From the NCBI RefSeq assembly GCF_003855495.1, contig NZ_CP034086.1, positions 2,951,501 to 3,015,500 on the forward strand: a DNA stretch of 64,000 nt. The letters run 5' to 3'. Positions 9,065 to 17,193 of this stretch are shown piece by piece. How positions within the stretch are numbered: the stretch's first letter is position 1; each line of letters opens with the position of its first letter. Source of the stretch: Methylocystis rosea. GTDB lineage: Bacteria; Pseudomonadota; Alphaproteobacteria; Rhizobiales; Beijerinckiaceae. The notes beneath the pieces are model-generated. The model was not told where the DNA came from and did no database searches. It worked only from the letters and a program-made list of their open reading frames with translations. Both the position numbers and the translations under genes were made by a program.

Positions 9065-9688
9065 TCAATTCGACCATTCGATCGGCGCGTAATGCCCGTT
9101 CTGGCCCGAATTATTCCAGTCCATGCCGTGGTCGCTGAAATGGTTGCCCGCGCGGCCGACGCCGAAGGCGATTTTCTCCGGCGCGAGCGGATGCCCGGTC
9201 GTGCCCCAGATTTCGCCGCTCGGATGCATGCTCGCGAGCGGATCGACGGCGACGGCGAGAACGCCCGGGATTTCGACCGCGCGCGATTTGCCCTCGATCG
9301 TGTAATGAATCGAGGTCTTCTTGACGCCGAGATGCGTTCCGACCAAAGGCGCGAAAGCCGCCATCGGTCCGCCTTCGTCGCCGCCGAAAATTGCGCCCAG
9401 AGCGGCGGTCTGTTCGTCGGTTGCGCGCTCGTCGATATAGACGGCGAGCGTCCAGTCGCCCTCCGCCATCGGTCCCGGCGCATGCGCCGCAAGCGCCACA
9501 TTCAGCCCATCCAGCGCCACGTCGCCATAATGGCCTTTGTCGATGTGGAACGCCAAAATGTTGTCGCACCACCCTTGCGTCGGCGTCGCCATCATGGCCT
9601 TGGTCGAGACCAGGCAAGGACAGACGATGTCGCAATTGCAGTTCTCGAGATAGTCGCCGACAAAGCGCCACTTCGTTCGCGTCGCCAT
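9065..9688 (-). CDS. DUF1326 cysteine-motif protein
   Basis: The 207-residue protein begins MATRTKWRFVGDYLENCNCD, the DUF1326 signature, with four cysteines at 17, 19, 23 and 25 (CNCDIVCPC), a likely metal or redox site. The rest is predicted mostly beta, with conserved NILAFHIDKGHYGDVALDGL. A longer frame extends upstream to 9880, but GGAGAAAG sits properly before ATG 9688 and the upstream part has no family similarity. It is co-transcribed with the DUF2182 gene downstream. The function is unknown; a metal-related role for the pair is an inference. Confidence 0.88.
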   Translation of the reverse strand: MATRTKWRFVGDYLENCNCDIVCPCLVSTKAMMATPTQGWCDNILAFHIDKGHYGDVALDGLNVALAAHAPGPMAEGDWTLAVYIDERATDEQTAALGAIFGGDEGGPMAAFAPLVGTHLGVKKTSIHYTIEGKSRAVEIPGVLAVAVDPLASMHPSGEIWGTTGHPLAPEKIAFGVGRAGNHFSDHGMDWNNSGQNGHYAPIEWSN

Positions 9689-9722
9689 TTTTTTGCTTTC
9701 TCCGCGGCCGTAATCTGCGGAC

Positions 9723-10469
9723 CTAGAATGGCTCCTTGAAGGGCCGAAGGTCCATTTCGTGAGTCCAGGCGCTGCGCTTCTGGCAGTGCAGCGCCCAATA
9801 GGCGTCGGCGATGTCGTCGACCGCAAGGACGCCGTCCGCGCCTTTCGAGCGCGCATAGTCGGCGAAATTCGTCGCCGCATATTCTCCCGCGATCACGCCG
9901 TCGACGACGATATGCGCGACATGAACGCCCTTTGAGCCAAACTCGCGCGCAAGCCCTTGAGCTACGGCGCGCAAGGCGGCTTTGGCGGCGGCGAAAGCCA
10001 GGAAGGGCGGACGCGCCCGCAAGGACGCCGTCGCGCCGGTGAACAGGATCGTGCCCTGCCCGCGCTGGGAGAAGCGCCGGGCCGCCTCACGCCCGACGAC
10101 GAAGCCGCCGAGGGCGTTTTGGCGCCAAAGGCGCTCGAAGAGTTCGGGCGTCGTGTCCTGAGCAGTAGCCGCGATATTATTCCCAACATTGTAGGCGACC
10201 AGCGCGAGGTCGCCGTCGCGGTCTGCGTCGTCGAAGAGGGCGGCGACGTCGGCTTCGCTCGTGGCGTCTGCGACTTTGATCGCGACCGCGCCGCCCGTGG
10301 CGGCGATCTGCTCGGCGACGATTCGCAACCGCTCCGGCGTGCGGCCCGCGACCATGACGCGGAGCCCTTCGCGCGCGAAACGCCGCGCCAGCGCGGCGCC
10401 AAGACCTGACTCGGCGCCAACGCCAATCACGAGCGCCACTCCCCTATTCGCCATCGCCGGTTCTGTCAT
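9723..10469 (-). CDS. SDR-fold protein lacking the catalytic Ser and Tyr
   Basis: This 248-residue protein has the short-chain dehydrogenase/reductase fold. The cofactor loop GVGAESGLG (16-24) and a core like that of classical SDRs are present. At the active site, the position of the catalytic Tyr is Phe (F159 in LAFAAAKAAL, with the Lys kept at K163), and the Ser 13 residues earlier is replaced (A146 in FTGATAS). Classical oxidoreductase chemistry is therefore unlikely, or it uses other residues. It is followed on the same strand by the DUF1326/DUF2182 pair and preceded by the DUF938 gene, so the four genes may form one transcription unit. Confidence 0.85.
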   Translation of the reverse strand: MTEPAMANRGVALVIGVGAESGLGAALARRFAREGLRVMVAGRTPERLRIVAEQIAATGGAVAIKVADATSEADVAALFDDADRDGDLALVAYNVGNNIAATAQDTTPELFERLWRQNALGGFVVGREAARRFSQRGQGTILFTGATASLRARPPFLAFAAAKAALRAVAQGLAREFGSKGVHVAHIVVDGVIAGEYAATNFADYARSKGADGVLAVDDIADAYWALHCQKRSAWTHEMDLRPFKEPF

Positions 10470-10500
10470 GGCGCGTCAATTCTCTTCGGCCGCGCTCGCC

Positions 10501-11160
10501 TCATGCGCGCCCAAAGAGAAGAATGAAGTTGTTCGCGGGCATGTCCATGATTTTTTTGAGCGCGATATTGTGTGCGTTGGCGGCGCGTTCGAGATCACGC
10601 ACGTCCTTAAGGCCCCATTCGGCGATCTTGGGCGCGAGGATCTCCTGATCGAAGGCGGCGTTTGACTCGGTCGTATAACTGCCGTCAACCTTGAAGGGCC
10701 CGTAGATCGCGACAAAGCCATCCTTCGTCAACACGCGATCGGCGACTTGAGCGATGCCGTCACAGATCGAGACCGGCGCGACCTGGAAGAGGTTCACGAC
10801 GAAAATGCCGTCGTAGAGCCGATCGCTCGCGCTGGGCCAGGTCTGGGGTTCAGTCAGATCGATTTTGATGGGATCGAAGATATTCTTGCTGCCCGCTTCG
10901 TCGCGCTTCTTCTTGATCGAATCGAACACTTCGACGTCATAGTCAGAAGGCTGAAACGACAGATTCGGGAAATGCGGCGCGAAATAGTTGATGTGGTTGC
11001 CGGCGCCGCTCGCAAGTTCCAGCACATTGCCGCTGTTCGGAAAGATCGCTCTGAACATGCTGAGAATCGGATCACGATTTCGATTCCCCGCCCAAGCGAC
11101 ATAGGGGCTGAGCGGATGCGGATCGATCGGCGGACGGTCTGCAGGCACATTGATGGACAT
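10501..11160 (-). CDS. DUF938 SAM-dependent methyltransferase-like protein
   Basis: The 219-residue protein matches the DUF938 family: an N-terminal NRDPILSMF, the SAM-binding motif NVLELASGAGNHINYFA, a LSFQPSDYD acidic loop, and IYGPFKVDGSYTTESNAAFD near the end. DUF938 proteins have a Rossmann methyltransferase fold, and their substrates are unknown. I set the start at ATG 11160 (MSINVPADRP), preceded by GAGGACCGCC. The frame runs further upstream, but that part is Arg/Lys-rich and unlike the family. The gene is transcribed divergently from the LysR regulator at 11405. Confidence 0.85.
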   Translation of the reverse strand: MSINVPADRPPIDPHPLSPYVAWAGNRNRDPILSMFRAIFPNSGNVLELASGAGNHINYFAPHFPNLSFQPSDYDVEVFDSIKKKRDEAGSKNIFDPIKIDLTEPQTWPSASDRLYDGIFVVNLFQVAPVSICDGIAQVADRVLTKDGFVAIYGPFKVDGSYTTESNAAFDQEILAPKIAEWGLKDVRDLERAANAHNIALKKIMDMPANNFILLFGRA

Positions 11161-11404
11161 GGCGGTCCTCCTCGGCTTTCCTCGACGCTTGCGCCGCTTC
11201 GCCCGTCTGCGCGGAAGCGTCGAACGCTTCGCGGCCTTCATTTTTGGATCTTGTTCCGGCCCAAGCCGCCGGAAGCTTTATCGATTGTCTGCGACGCGGT
11301 AAAATTCGAAAATCTTATGAACTCATTCGGGGAACTAAAACCCTAGACGTGCTGCGTCGACGCGTTCGAAACAGCAGACTCAATTCTCAAGAGGCGCCGA
11401 CAGG

Positions 11405-12370
11405 ATGGTCAACCTCAAGTCTTTCGACCTCAATCTGTTGCTGGCGCTGAAGGCGCTTCTCGAAGAGAAGAACGTGTCGCGCGCCGCAGAAAAGCTATGT
11501 CTGAGCCAGCCCGCCATGAGCCATATTTTGCGCCGGCTGCGTGACCAGCTCGACGATCCCATACTGGTGAAATCCGCATCGGGTTTGGTCCCTACGGCGC
11601 GCGCGCTTGCGCTGCTGGAGCCGACGGCGGCCGTGCTTCGGGAGATCGAAAGGATCGTCGAACCGCCGCCAGAATTTGATCCGGCGACCAGCCGCCGACG
11701 CTTCGTGATCTCCACAAGCGACTACGTCGGGTTCGCCCTGTTGCCGACGCTTGCCGAGTCGATGATCCGCATCGCCCCGCATATCGAGGTGCATATTCGG
11801 CAGCCGATAACAGGGCCGCCCCACATCGTGCTCGAGAAAGACAATATCGATCTGGCGATCGGCTTCGACGCAATCTTCGGCGGCACGCCACATGTCTGCT
11901 CGCAGGCATTGATGGGCGAGAGCATCGTTTGCCTCACAAGAAAATCGAACGCGCAAGTCCCGGGCGATGAAATCAGTCTGGCGCAATTTCTGGAAGGCAA
12001 GCATGTGCTGATCAGCTGGCGGGAAGCCGGGACGGGCCTGATCGACGACAGTCTCGCGAAGCTGGGACTACGTAGAAACGTATTTCTTGTTCTGCCGAAC
12101 TTTTTGACGACGCCCTGGATTCTCGAGAAGACCGACCTCATGCTCTGTCTGCCACAAAGGATGGCCGAGCAGTTCGTACAGCTGGCTCCGCTCAAAATCC
12201 TGCCGATCCCGATCGACCTGCCGCGCTATGAGTTGATGATGCTTTGGCATCCGCGCCACGAAAAAGATCACGCGCATATGTGGCTGCGGGAACGCGTGCG
12301 GATGGCCTGCCCCCGCGATAGCGGCAACGATGCGAACGCCGGCGCTGGCGCCAAGGCGCACATTCACTAA
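11405..12370 (+). CDS. LysR-family regulator (NodD-like subgroup)
   Basis: The 321-residue protein has a winged-helix N-terminus (residues 6-65, SRAAEKLCLSQPAMSHILRRLR) and a periplasmic-binding-protein-like effector domain. The opening FDLNLLLALKALLEEKNVSRAA and the ISTSDYVGFALLPTL segment resemble the NodD/SyrM/LinR branch rather than CbbR-like regulators. The effector cannot be guessed. LysR proteins commonly control the divergent neighbour, here the DUF938 gene and possibly the genes behind it. The 244-bp gap between them is comparatively AT-rich and would hold the operator. Confidence 0.9.
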   Translation: MVNLKSFDLNLLLALKALLEEKNVSRAAEKLCLSQPAMSHILRRLRDQLDDPILVKSASGLVPTARALALLEPTAAVLREIERIVEPPPEFDPATSRRRFVISTSDYVGFALLPTLAESMIRIAPHIEVHIRQPITGPPHIVLEKDNIDLAIGFDAIFGGTPHVCSQALMGESIVCLTRKSNAQVPGDEISLAQFLEGKHVLISWREAGTGLIDDSLAKLGLRRNVFLVLPNFLTTPWILEKTDLMLCLPQRMAEQFVQLAPLKILPIPIDLPRYELMMLWHPRHEKDHAHMWLRERVRMACPRDSGNDANAGAGAKAHIH

Positions 12371-12526
12371 GACGAATTTTGCGAAGCGTAATTCAGCGTG
12401 CCGCGCTGCAATGAAGGCTTATCGGAATCCCAGTGACGACGCACGGCTCAGCATTCTTAAATTTCGAAACAAACGGTCCTCGTCCGCCGTGCGCGCTTGA
12501 GCAAATCGCCTTGGCTTATCGAGCCC

Positions 12527-13204
12527 CTAGCATCGCTGCGGGAGAGCGACCGGAAAAGTGAGCCGCAAGGCAGTTCCCATGGGACTCGGCGTGATCTCCA
12601 AAGCTCCACCAAGGTGCGCGGCAATATCATGCATGAGCGTGAGGCCCTTTCCTGAAATTTCGGTCGACTGGGACGATGCTCCTATCGGAAAGGGCGCCCC
12701 GTTGTTTTCAACGACAAGCTCGACCTCGCCCCGGAAACACCGGACGCGCGTTTCGATCCTGCCCTTCTCGAGACCGACGAAGGCGTATTTGAGAGCATTT
12801 ACCGTCGCTTCGACGACCACAAGCCCGACGCTTTTGGCGCGCGCGCGGTCAATTTCGAAATTCCCGTCTATGGTCACGATGCTCTCATAACGGCTGTCAA
12901 AGGCCGAATGCAGAGTTTCAGCGAGAAGCCTAACGAAAGAGCCGAGGCTGCAAATCTCGTGCTCATTCGTATCGAGCGCGCCGTGGAGCGCGGCGGTCGC
13001 GCAGATGCGCGAAACGCAAATGTCGCAGTGTACCGGATGGCCACACTGTCTCCGCTGCGCGGCAAAGAGAGCCGATAAGACCTGCAATTCGTTTCTGATC
13101 CGATGGCAAACCTCTTCGTAGCGCTGCTGCGACGCGGCCAGCTGCGCTCTCAGCGAGGCTATTTCCCGCCTCAATTCCGGCGGTCCGTCTGATGCAACGT
13201 TCAA
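12527..13204 (-). CDS. Short HisKA_2-type sensor histidine kinase with Cys cluster
   Basis: The 225-residue protein has a coiled-coil start (LRREIASLRAQLAASQQRYEE), a HisKA_2-like H box with H34 in CHRIRNELQVLSALF, and an ATPase domain with VVVEATVNALKYAF (N box) and GKGLTLMHDIAAHLGG (G box). No sensory or membrane domain is present, so it is probably a soluble kinase. Directly after the H box, where relatives carry an ordinary helix, lie four cysteines at 54, 60, 63 and 68 (QCGHPVHCDICVSRIC), plus C33 next to the histidine. This could bind metal or an Fe-S cluster or sense redox, which is an inference. No response regulator gene is adjacent. Confidence 0.85.
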   Translation of the reverse strand: MNVASDGPPELRREIASLRAQLAASQQRYEEVCHRIRNELQVLSALFAAQRRQCGHPVHCDICVSRICATAALHGALDTNEHEICSLGSFVRLLAETLHSAFDSRYESIVTIDGNFEIDRARAKSVGLVVVEATVNALKYAFVGLEKGRIETRVRCFRGEVELVVENNGAPFPIGASSQSTEISGKGLTLMHDIAAHLGGALEITPSPMGTALRLTFPVALPQRC

Positions 13205-13532
13205 AAGGATTATGCCTCAATCCTGTAAGTTGTTTTGATATCAAGCAAATTCATCTTGGCTCTTTTGTGTTCAGATATTTTTCGAAGCAAACTCAGTCGT
13301 GTAGGTCGCATTGTGGAGAGGGTCAGAGGCGACGCGCACGCGCTGGCTACGATTCCCTGTTCGGCGAAAAGAACACGGCCATTGGGAGTTGGTCCTTGTT
13401 CTTTTCGTCTTCCCGGACCTCACCGGTCAGCGACTCAACCAAAGCCGCACTAAGTCCTGAAGCGGACAGTGACTCAGTCAGCACGACATCCGCTCAGGGT
13501 CGCGACCCCCTTCGTCCATGGCTCCTTCGCGC
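13205..13532. other. Intergenic region with no recognised gene
   Basis: The 328 bases between the kinase start and the stop of the membrane gene contain only short open frames with no ribosome binding site or family pattern. The part near 13205-13290 is AT-rich (TTGTTTTGATATCAAGC) and probably carries the kinase promoter. I see nothing else. Confidence 0.5.
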
Positions 13533-14087
13533 CTAGATCGGGCGCGAAGCGAACGTCTTCGCGGCATTGCGATACGCAACTGCGGCGGCGGCGGCCTTCA
13601 ACATCAACAGCGTCGCAAAGGCGCCGAAATTGATGAAAAAGATTCTTGAGACGACCGGCGCGGTGAAATGATCGACGCCGGGTCCTGTCGCCGCCGTGAC
13701 CGCCAAAATCAGGCTCTCATAGACGACGAAGGCCGAAAGGAAAGCGGCGAGACCGCCGGCGAAACCAGGAAAACGGCGCGCAAGCAGTCCGGCGCTCTCA
13801 CAAGACAGCAAAGCGATGACGCCAAGTGCGCCGCCCCAAAACAGCGTCATCGCGTCCGTCGGATAATGCAGGAAAAGAAATCCCACGGTCTGATTGGCGA
13901 ACCAGACCGCGCCCGTCAGCAGCAGGGCTTCGCGACGCGCAGTGGTGAGCGCCGCGACGGCGGCGAAGCCCGCGAGCGGCAAGGCGCACGCCCAACCGAA
14001 GCTGAAAACAATGCTGGCGGCGATGAAGGTCGCGGCCCAGAAGATGCGGCGGTTTGTCGTCGTAAGAGTGGAAAGCATCAGCGACAT
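13533..14087 (-). CDS. Integral membrane protein in B12 riboswitch operon
   Basis: The 184-residue protein has five or six transmembrane segments (about residues 14-32, 34-48, 54-73, 80-102, 107-132 and 148-170). Short polar loops include FANQTVGFLFLHYPTD and a GPGVDHF loop. AAGGAGA precedes the ATG. It is the last gene of the operon headed by the cobalamin riboswitch and btuB. A role in cobalamin or precursor transport across the inner membrane, perhaps like the S component of an ECF transporter, is an inference from position and topology only. I recognise no family. Confidence 0.65.
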   Translation of the reverse strand: MSLMLSTLTTTNRRIFWAATFIAASIVFSFGWACALPLAGFAAVAALTTARREALLLTGAVWFANQTVGFLFLHYPTDAMTLFWGGALGVIALLSCESAGLLARRFPGFAGGLAAFLSAFVVYESLILAVTAATGPGVDHFTAPVVSRIFFINFGAFATLLMLKAAAAAVAYRNAAKTFASRPI

Positions 14088-14142
14088 GAGGTTTCTCCTT
14101 TCAAGTGAACACTAAGGAAGTCGAATTCATTAGCGCGGCGCG

Positions 14143-14730
14143 TCAGTCGCCTCGCGACCGGCCTGCTGAACGATCGATCGGATCGGGTTCGTGCAGGCCG
14201 AACCAGCGCGCGCGCAATTTGTCCCACAGCGCGAGGCGCGACCAATCCGGTTCTTTGAGGACTTTGTCCGTCTCGGCGTCGAGAAAGGGATTGGGCAGCA
14301 GCACGGTGATCTGCTGTTCGCCGGCGCCGTTGAACAGCTGCAGTCCCCACGACATCGGCACGCAGCTTGTGTTTCGCCGGCGATAGAGTTCGGCGCGCGA
14401 CGTGCGTCTGAGCTGTGCAAGTTCGGGCGACGTCGGCCGCGCGCGCGATCCCTTGTTCTCGCCGATGCAGACGTGAAAATGCGTGACGCCGAAGGCGACG
14501 GTGAGATAGCCGTCGAGCAGCCTGATGCGCGTCGGCGCGCGATCGGCGTGGATCTCCCACGCCGCGCCTTGAATGATCGGCCCGAAGACGATCTCGCGCC
14601 AGTGATGTTCGAACAGGTCGCGAAACAGTTCTTCAAGACTCGCCGTATCTAGCGGCAGCGAGAAGACGTCGAGCGCCGCGCCGTCGGGCTCGACGACGCG
14701 CCTTGGCATTATGTCTGTAGTGGCTTCCAT
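14143..14730 (-). CDS. Conserved-looking unknown protein in B12 riboswitch operon
   Basis: I do not recognise this 195-residue protein as a characterised family. It appears cytoplasmic, with an aromatic/His-rich core: FEHHWREIVFGPIIQGAAWE, then GVTHFHVCIGENKG, and a C-terminal half with SCVPMSWGLQLFNGAGEQQI. The clustered His and Cys could be metal ligands. I chose ATG 14730 because CAGGGAGATCGAT stands before it; the upstream ATG at 14751 overlaps the btuB end and has no ribosome binding site. The position between btuB and the membrane protein, under the same riboswitch, points to a role in cobalamin or corrinoid handling. Confidence 0.7.
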   Translation of the reverse strand: MEATTDIMPRRVVEPDGAALDVFSLPLDTASLEELFRDLFEHHWREIVFGPIIQGAAWEIHADRAPTRIRLLDGYLTVAFGVTHFHVCIGENKGSRARPTSPELAQLRRTSRAELYRRRNTSCVPMSWGLQLFNGAGEQQITVLLPNPFLDAETDKVLKEPDWSRLALWDKLRARWFGLHEPDPIDRSAGRSRGD

Positions 14731-14754
14731 ATCGATCTCCCTGCCGTTCATTCG

Positions 14755-16833
14755 TCACCAGGCGTATTTCACGCCGCCATAGAAGGCGCGCGCCGTCGTC
14801 GAATAATTGTAGACTTCCTCGTAGAGCGCATTGCCGACATTCTCGATGCGCCCATGCAGCGTCAGCGAGTCTGTCAGCTTGTAATTCGCGAAGAGATCGA
14901 GGCGCACATAGGGCGCGAGCATCACGCGCTTATTGAAGATGAAATCCAAATCATGCGCGGCGCCGACGATATTGGCGCGCGCCTCGAGTTCGAGACCCGG
15001 CGCGCCGGTATAGATGACCGACCACATGCCCTTGTGGCGCGGACGGCGCAAAAGCGTGCGTCCAGCGTAGATGCTGCCCTCGTCATCATCGAGATTTCGC
15101 GCGGCGAGAAAGGTGTAGCTTCCGCGCAACAGCAGAGCGCCGGGCACGAGAGCAGCTTCGCCCGAAAATTCGACGCCGCGCGTATCCGCGCGCCCGACGT
15201 TGAAATAGCAGCCGAAGATCTGGGTCGACGCGCAACTCTCTGCCTTTCCGAATTGAACAAGATTTTCGTAGCGATTGGCAAAGACCGAGACGGAGGCCGT
15301 CGCGACGCCGCCAAAAAAACTCTGATCGACGCCCGCGTCGAAGCCGAGCACGCGTTCGGGCGCGAGCGACGGATCGCCGTACTGGCTGAACCGCTGATAG
15401 AGCGAAGCGGTTTTTGCGCCGGTCGCCGCGGAGCCGCGCAGCCGCATGCCGATCTCATCGATGCGGAAATTCGCCATCGTCCGCCAGGTGAGAAACGTTT
15501 GGTTCTTGCTCACCGCATCGGCGCGGCCCCCATAGGAAATATCGAGGCGATCGAAGAGCGTGAATTGATGCTGCGCATAGCCGGACCATGTCGTCTGGAC
15601 GGCGCGCGTCGGCGCGTAATCATCGACGATCCAGGCTTCGCGCGAATTCTGCGCCGTCTCGGTTTCGACGCGCGCGCCAAGCGTCGCGAGACCGAGCGAC
15701 CCCAGCGCGATGTCGCTTTGATATTCGACGCCCCTGCGCCCGCCGAGATAGCCGAAGCGGCAGTTCTGCGATGTGAAAGTCAGCATGTCGAAACAGGCTT
15801 GTGTCATCCAGGCGTCGCGATTGCCGCGATTTGCGTAGAGCGTCAGCCGGTTGCGCAGAATCTTGTCGAACATATCGGCGCCGAGCCGCACATAGCCCTG
15901 CATGAAGGTCGCATGCTGATGATTGAAAGGATCGAAGACGCTGAAAGGACTGAAGGCGTAGGGATTGTCGTAACGAATAGCGCTGTCGTAGCCCGCAAGG
16001 CCCGCCTCGATCCGCGCATCTTCGGTGAGTTCATAGCCGATGCGCCCGGTGACGCCGACATTGTTCGTCGGATCATTGGCGGGCAGCGGCGGCAGCGGCG
16101 TCGTCTGATCGCCGATGAAGATCGGACGTTGCTGACGATAGCCGTAGCGCGGGAAGCCATCGGCGTGCAGGCCGGAGATCGACAGCGCGTAGGACCCCCG
16201 ACCGTCGGCGCCGGAGATCGACGCGCGCGACGACGACGTTCCATAGGAGCCGCCCTCCGACATGAGCCAGCCTTGCGGCGCGCCCTTGCCGCGACGCGTA
16301 ATGATATTGATCACGCCGCCCATCGCGTCCGAGCCATAGAGCGCCGATTGCGGACCACGCAGCACTTCGATTCGCTCGATGTCGGTTGGAATGAGCTGGC
16401 CGAAATCGACCGAACCGTCCGTGCTCGTCGGATCGCCAATGCGAATGCCGTCGATCAGCACCAATGTCTGACCGGGCGTCGAGCCGCGCAAAGCGACAGA
16501 GGTCTGTGTTCCAGGCCCGCCATTCGAGTAGACGTCAAGTCCCGGCACGCCGCGCAAAACGTCATTGAAGCCGAGCGATCCGCGCTTCTGGATATCACGC
16601 GCATGAATGACGCTGACCGAGGCGCCAGTGCTCGATGCCGGCTGCTCGACGCGCGTCGGCGTGACGACGGTTTGATCTTCAACGTCGGCGGCGGGCGAGC
16701 CTGGCTGCGCCGGACTTAACGGGCCGACCTCGATGACAGGCAGGGATTGCTGGGCGGAAGCGACGGAGGCGGAGAGGGATAAAGACAACAGAAATGCGCC
16801 GCGCAAGGCGGGGCTCTGAATGTGGATATGCAT
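14755..16833 (-). CDS. btuB: TonB-dependent vitamin B12 outer-membrane receptor
   Basis: The 692-residue precursor has a signal peptide (about 1-27, ending ASVASAQQ), a TonB-box-like stretch near QTVVTPTRVEQP, and a plug domain with VPGLDVYSNGGPGTQTSVALRG and IERIEVLRGPQSALYGSDAMGGVINIIT. A beta-barrel follows and ends in an aromatic residue (KYAW). A cobalamin riboswitch precedes it on the same strand, which makes corrinoid uptake the probable function. Two unknown genes follow closely and complete the operon. Low corrinoid would allow expression. Confidence 0.93.
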   Translation of the reverse strand: MHIHIQSPALRGAFLLSLSLSASVASAQQSLPVIEVGPLSPAQPGSPAADVEDQTVVTPTRVEQPASSTGASVSVIHARDIQKRGSLGFNDVLRGVPGLDVYSNGGPGTQTSVALRGSTPGQTLVLIDGIRIGDPTSTDGSVDFGQLIPTDIERIEVLRGPQSALYGSDAMGGVINIITRRGKGAPQGWLMSEGGSYGTSSSRASISGADGRGSYALSISGLHADGFPRYGYRQQRPIFIGDQTTPLPPLPANDPTNNVGVTGRIGYELTEDARIEAGLAGYDSAIRYDNPYAFSPFSVFDPFNHQHATFMQGYVRLGADMFDKILRNRLTLYANRGNRDAWMTQACFDMLTFTSQNCRFGYLGGRRGVEYQSDIALGSLGLATLGARVETETAQNSREAWIVDDYAPTRAVQTTWSGYAQHQFTLFDRLDISYGGRADAVSKNQTFLTWRTMANFRIDEIGMRLRGSAATGAKTASLYQRFSQYGDPSLAPERVLGFDAGVDQSFFGGVATASVSVFANRYENLVQFGKAESCASTQIFGCYFNVGRADTRGVEFSGEAALVPGALLLRGSYTFLAARNLDDDEGSIYAGRTLLRRPRHKGMWSVIYTGAPGLELEARANIVGAAHDLDFIFNKRVMLAPYVRLDLFANYKLTDSLTLHGRIENVGNALYEEVYNYSTTARAFYGGVKYAW

Positions 16834-16954
16834 GCGCGTAGACTCGCAGCGAGACGTGGGCCGTCACTGCGAAGGTCTTTGCCCACACGCCGACAAGGCG
16901 AGAGGCATCGGCCGCATCGGTGCACCCCGCCCGACGCTTTCGCGCGTGACCACG

Positions 16955-17140
16955 AAGCGACGGCAGGTCTCCTGGCTCGCGGGTTGTCGCCTCGGACCGC
17001 CTTCCCAGAGCCTTATGGCTCCAGTGGCTTAGTGGTCGTCGGCTCGCCGCTTACAGTTGCGGGGGCAGCCGCGGAATTGCGCACGAAGCTGCGCGCTCAC
17101 CGCATTCCCTTTTTGATCCCGTTAGGAACCGTCTGCCGCG
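16955..17140 (-). promoter_or_regulatory. Cobalamin (AdoCbl) riboswitch
   Basis: Read on the minus strand, the leader of btuB contains the invariant elements of the B12 riboswitch in order: AAAAGGGAATGCGGTGAG (about 17101-17118), GCGGCTGCCCCCGCAACTGTAAGCGG, GCCACTGGAGC, CTGGGAAGGCGG, and the B12 box GCCAGGAGACCTGCC at 16962-16976. This RNA class binds cobalamin and turns off transcription or translation of the downstream gene. The region between the B12 box and the btuB start (16834-16954) would hold the expression platform. The ends given are approximate. Confidence 0.95.
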
Positions 17141-17193
17141 AAATAGAGTGCCGATCGCACGTCAAGTCAAGAGCTTTGCCGTAGCCGATCGCT

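Noticed and set aside
14854..16719. 621-codon plus-strand frame opposite btuB
   Set aside because: Antisense shadow of btuB with no domain or ribosome binding site.
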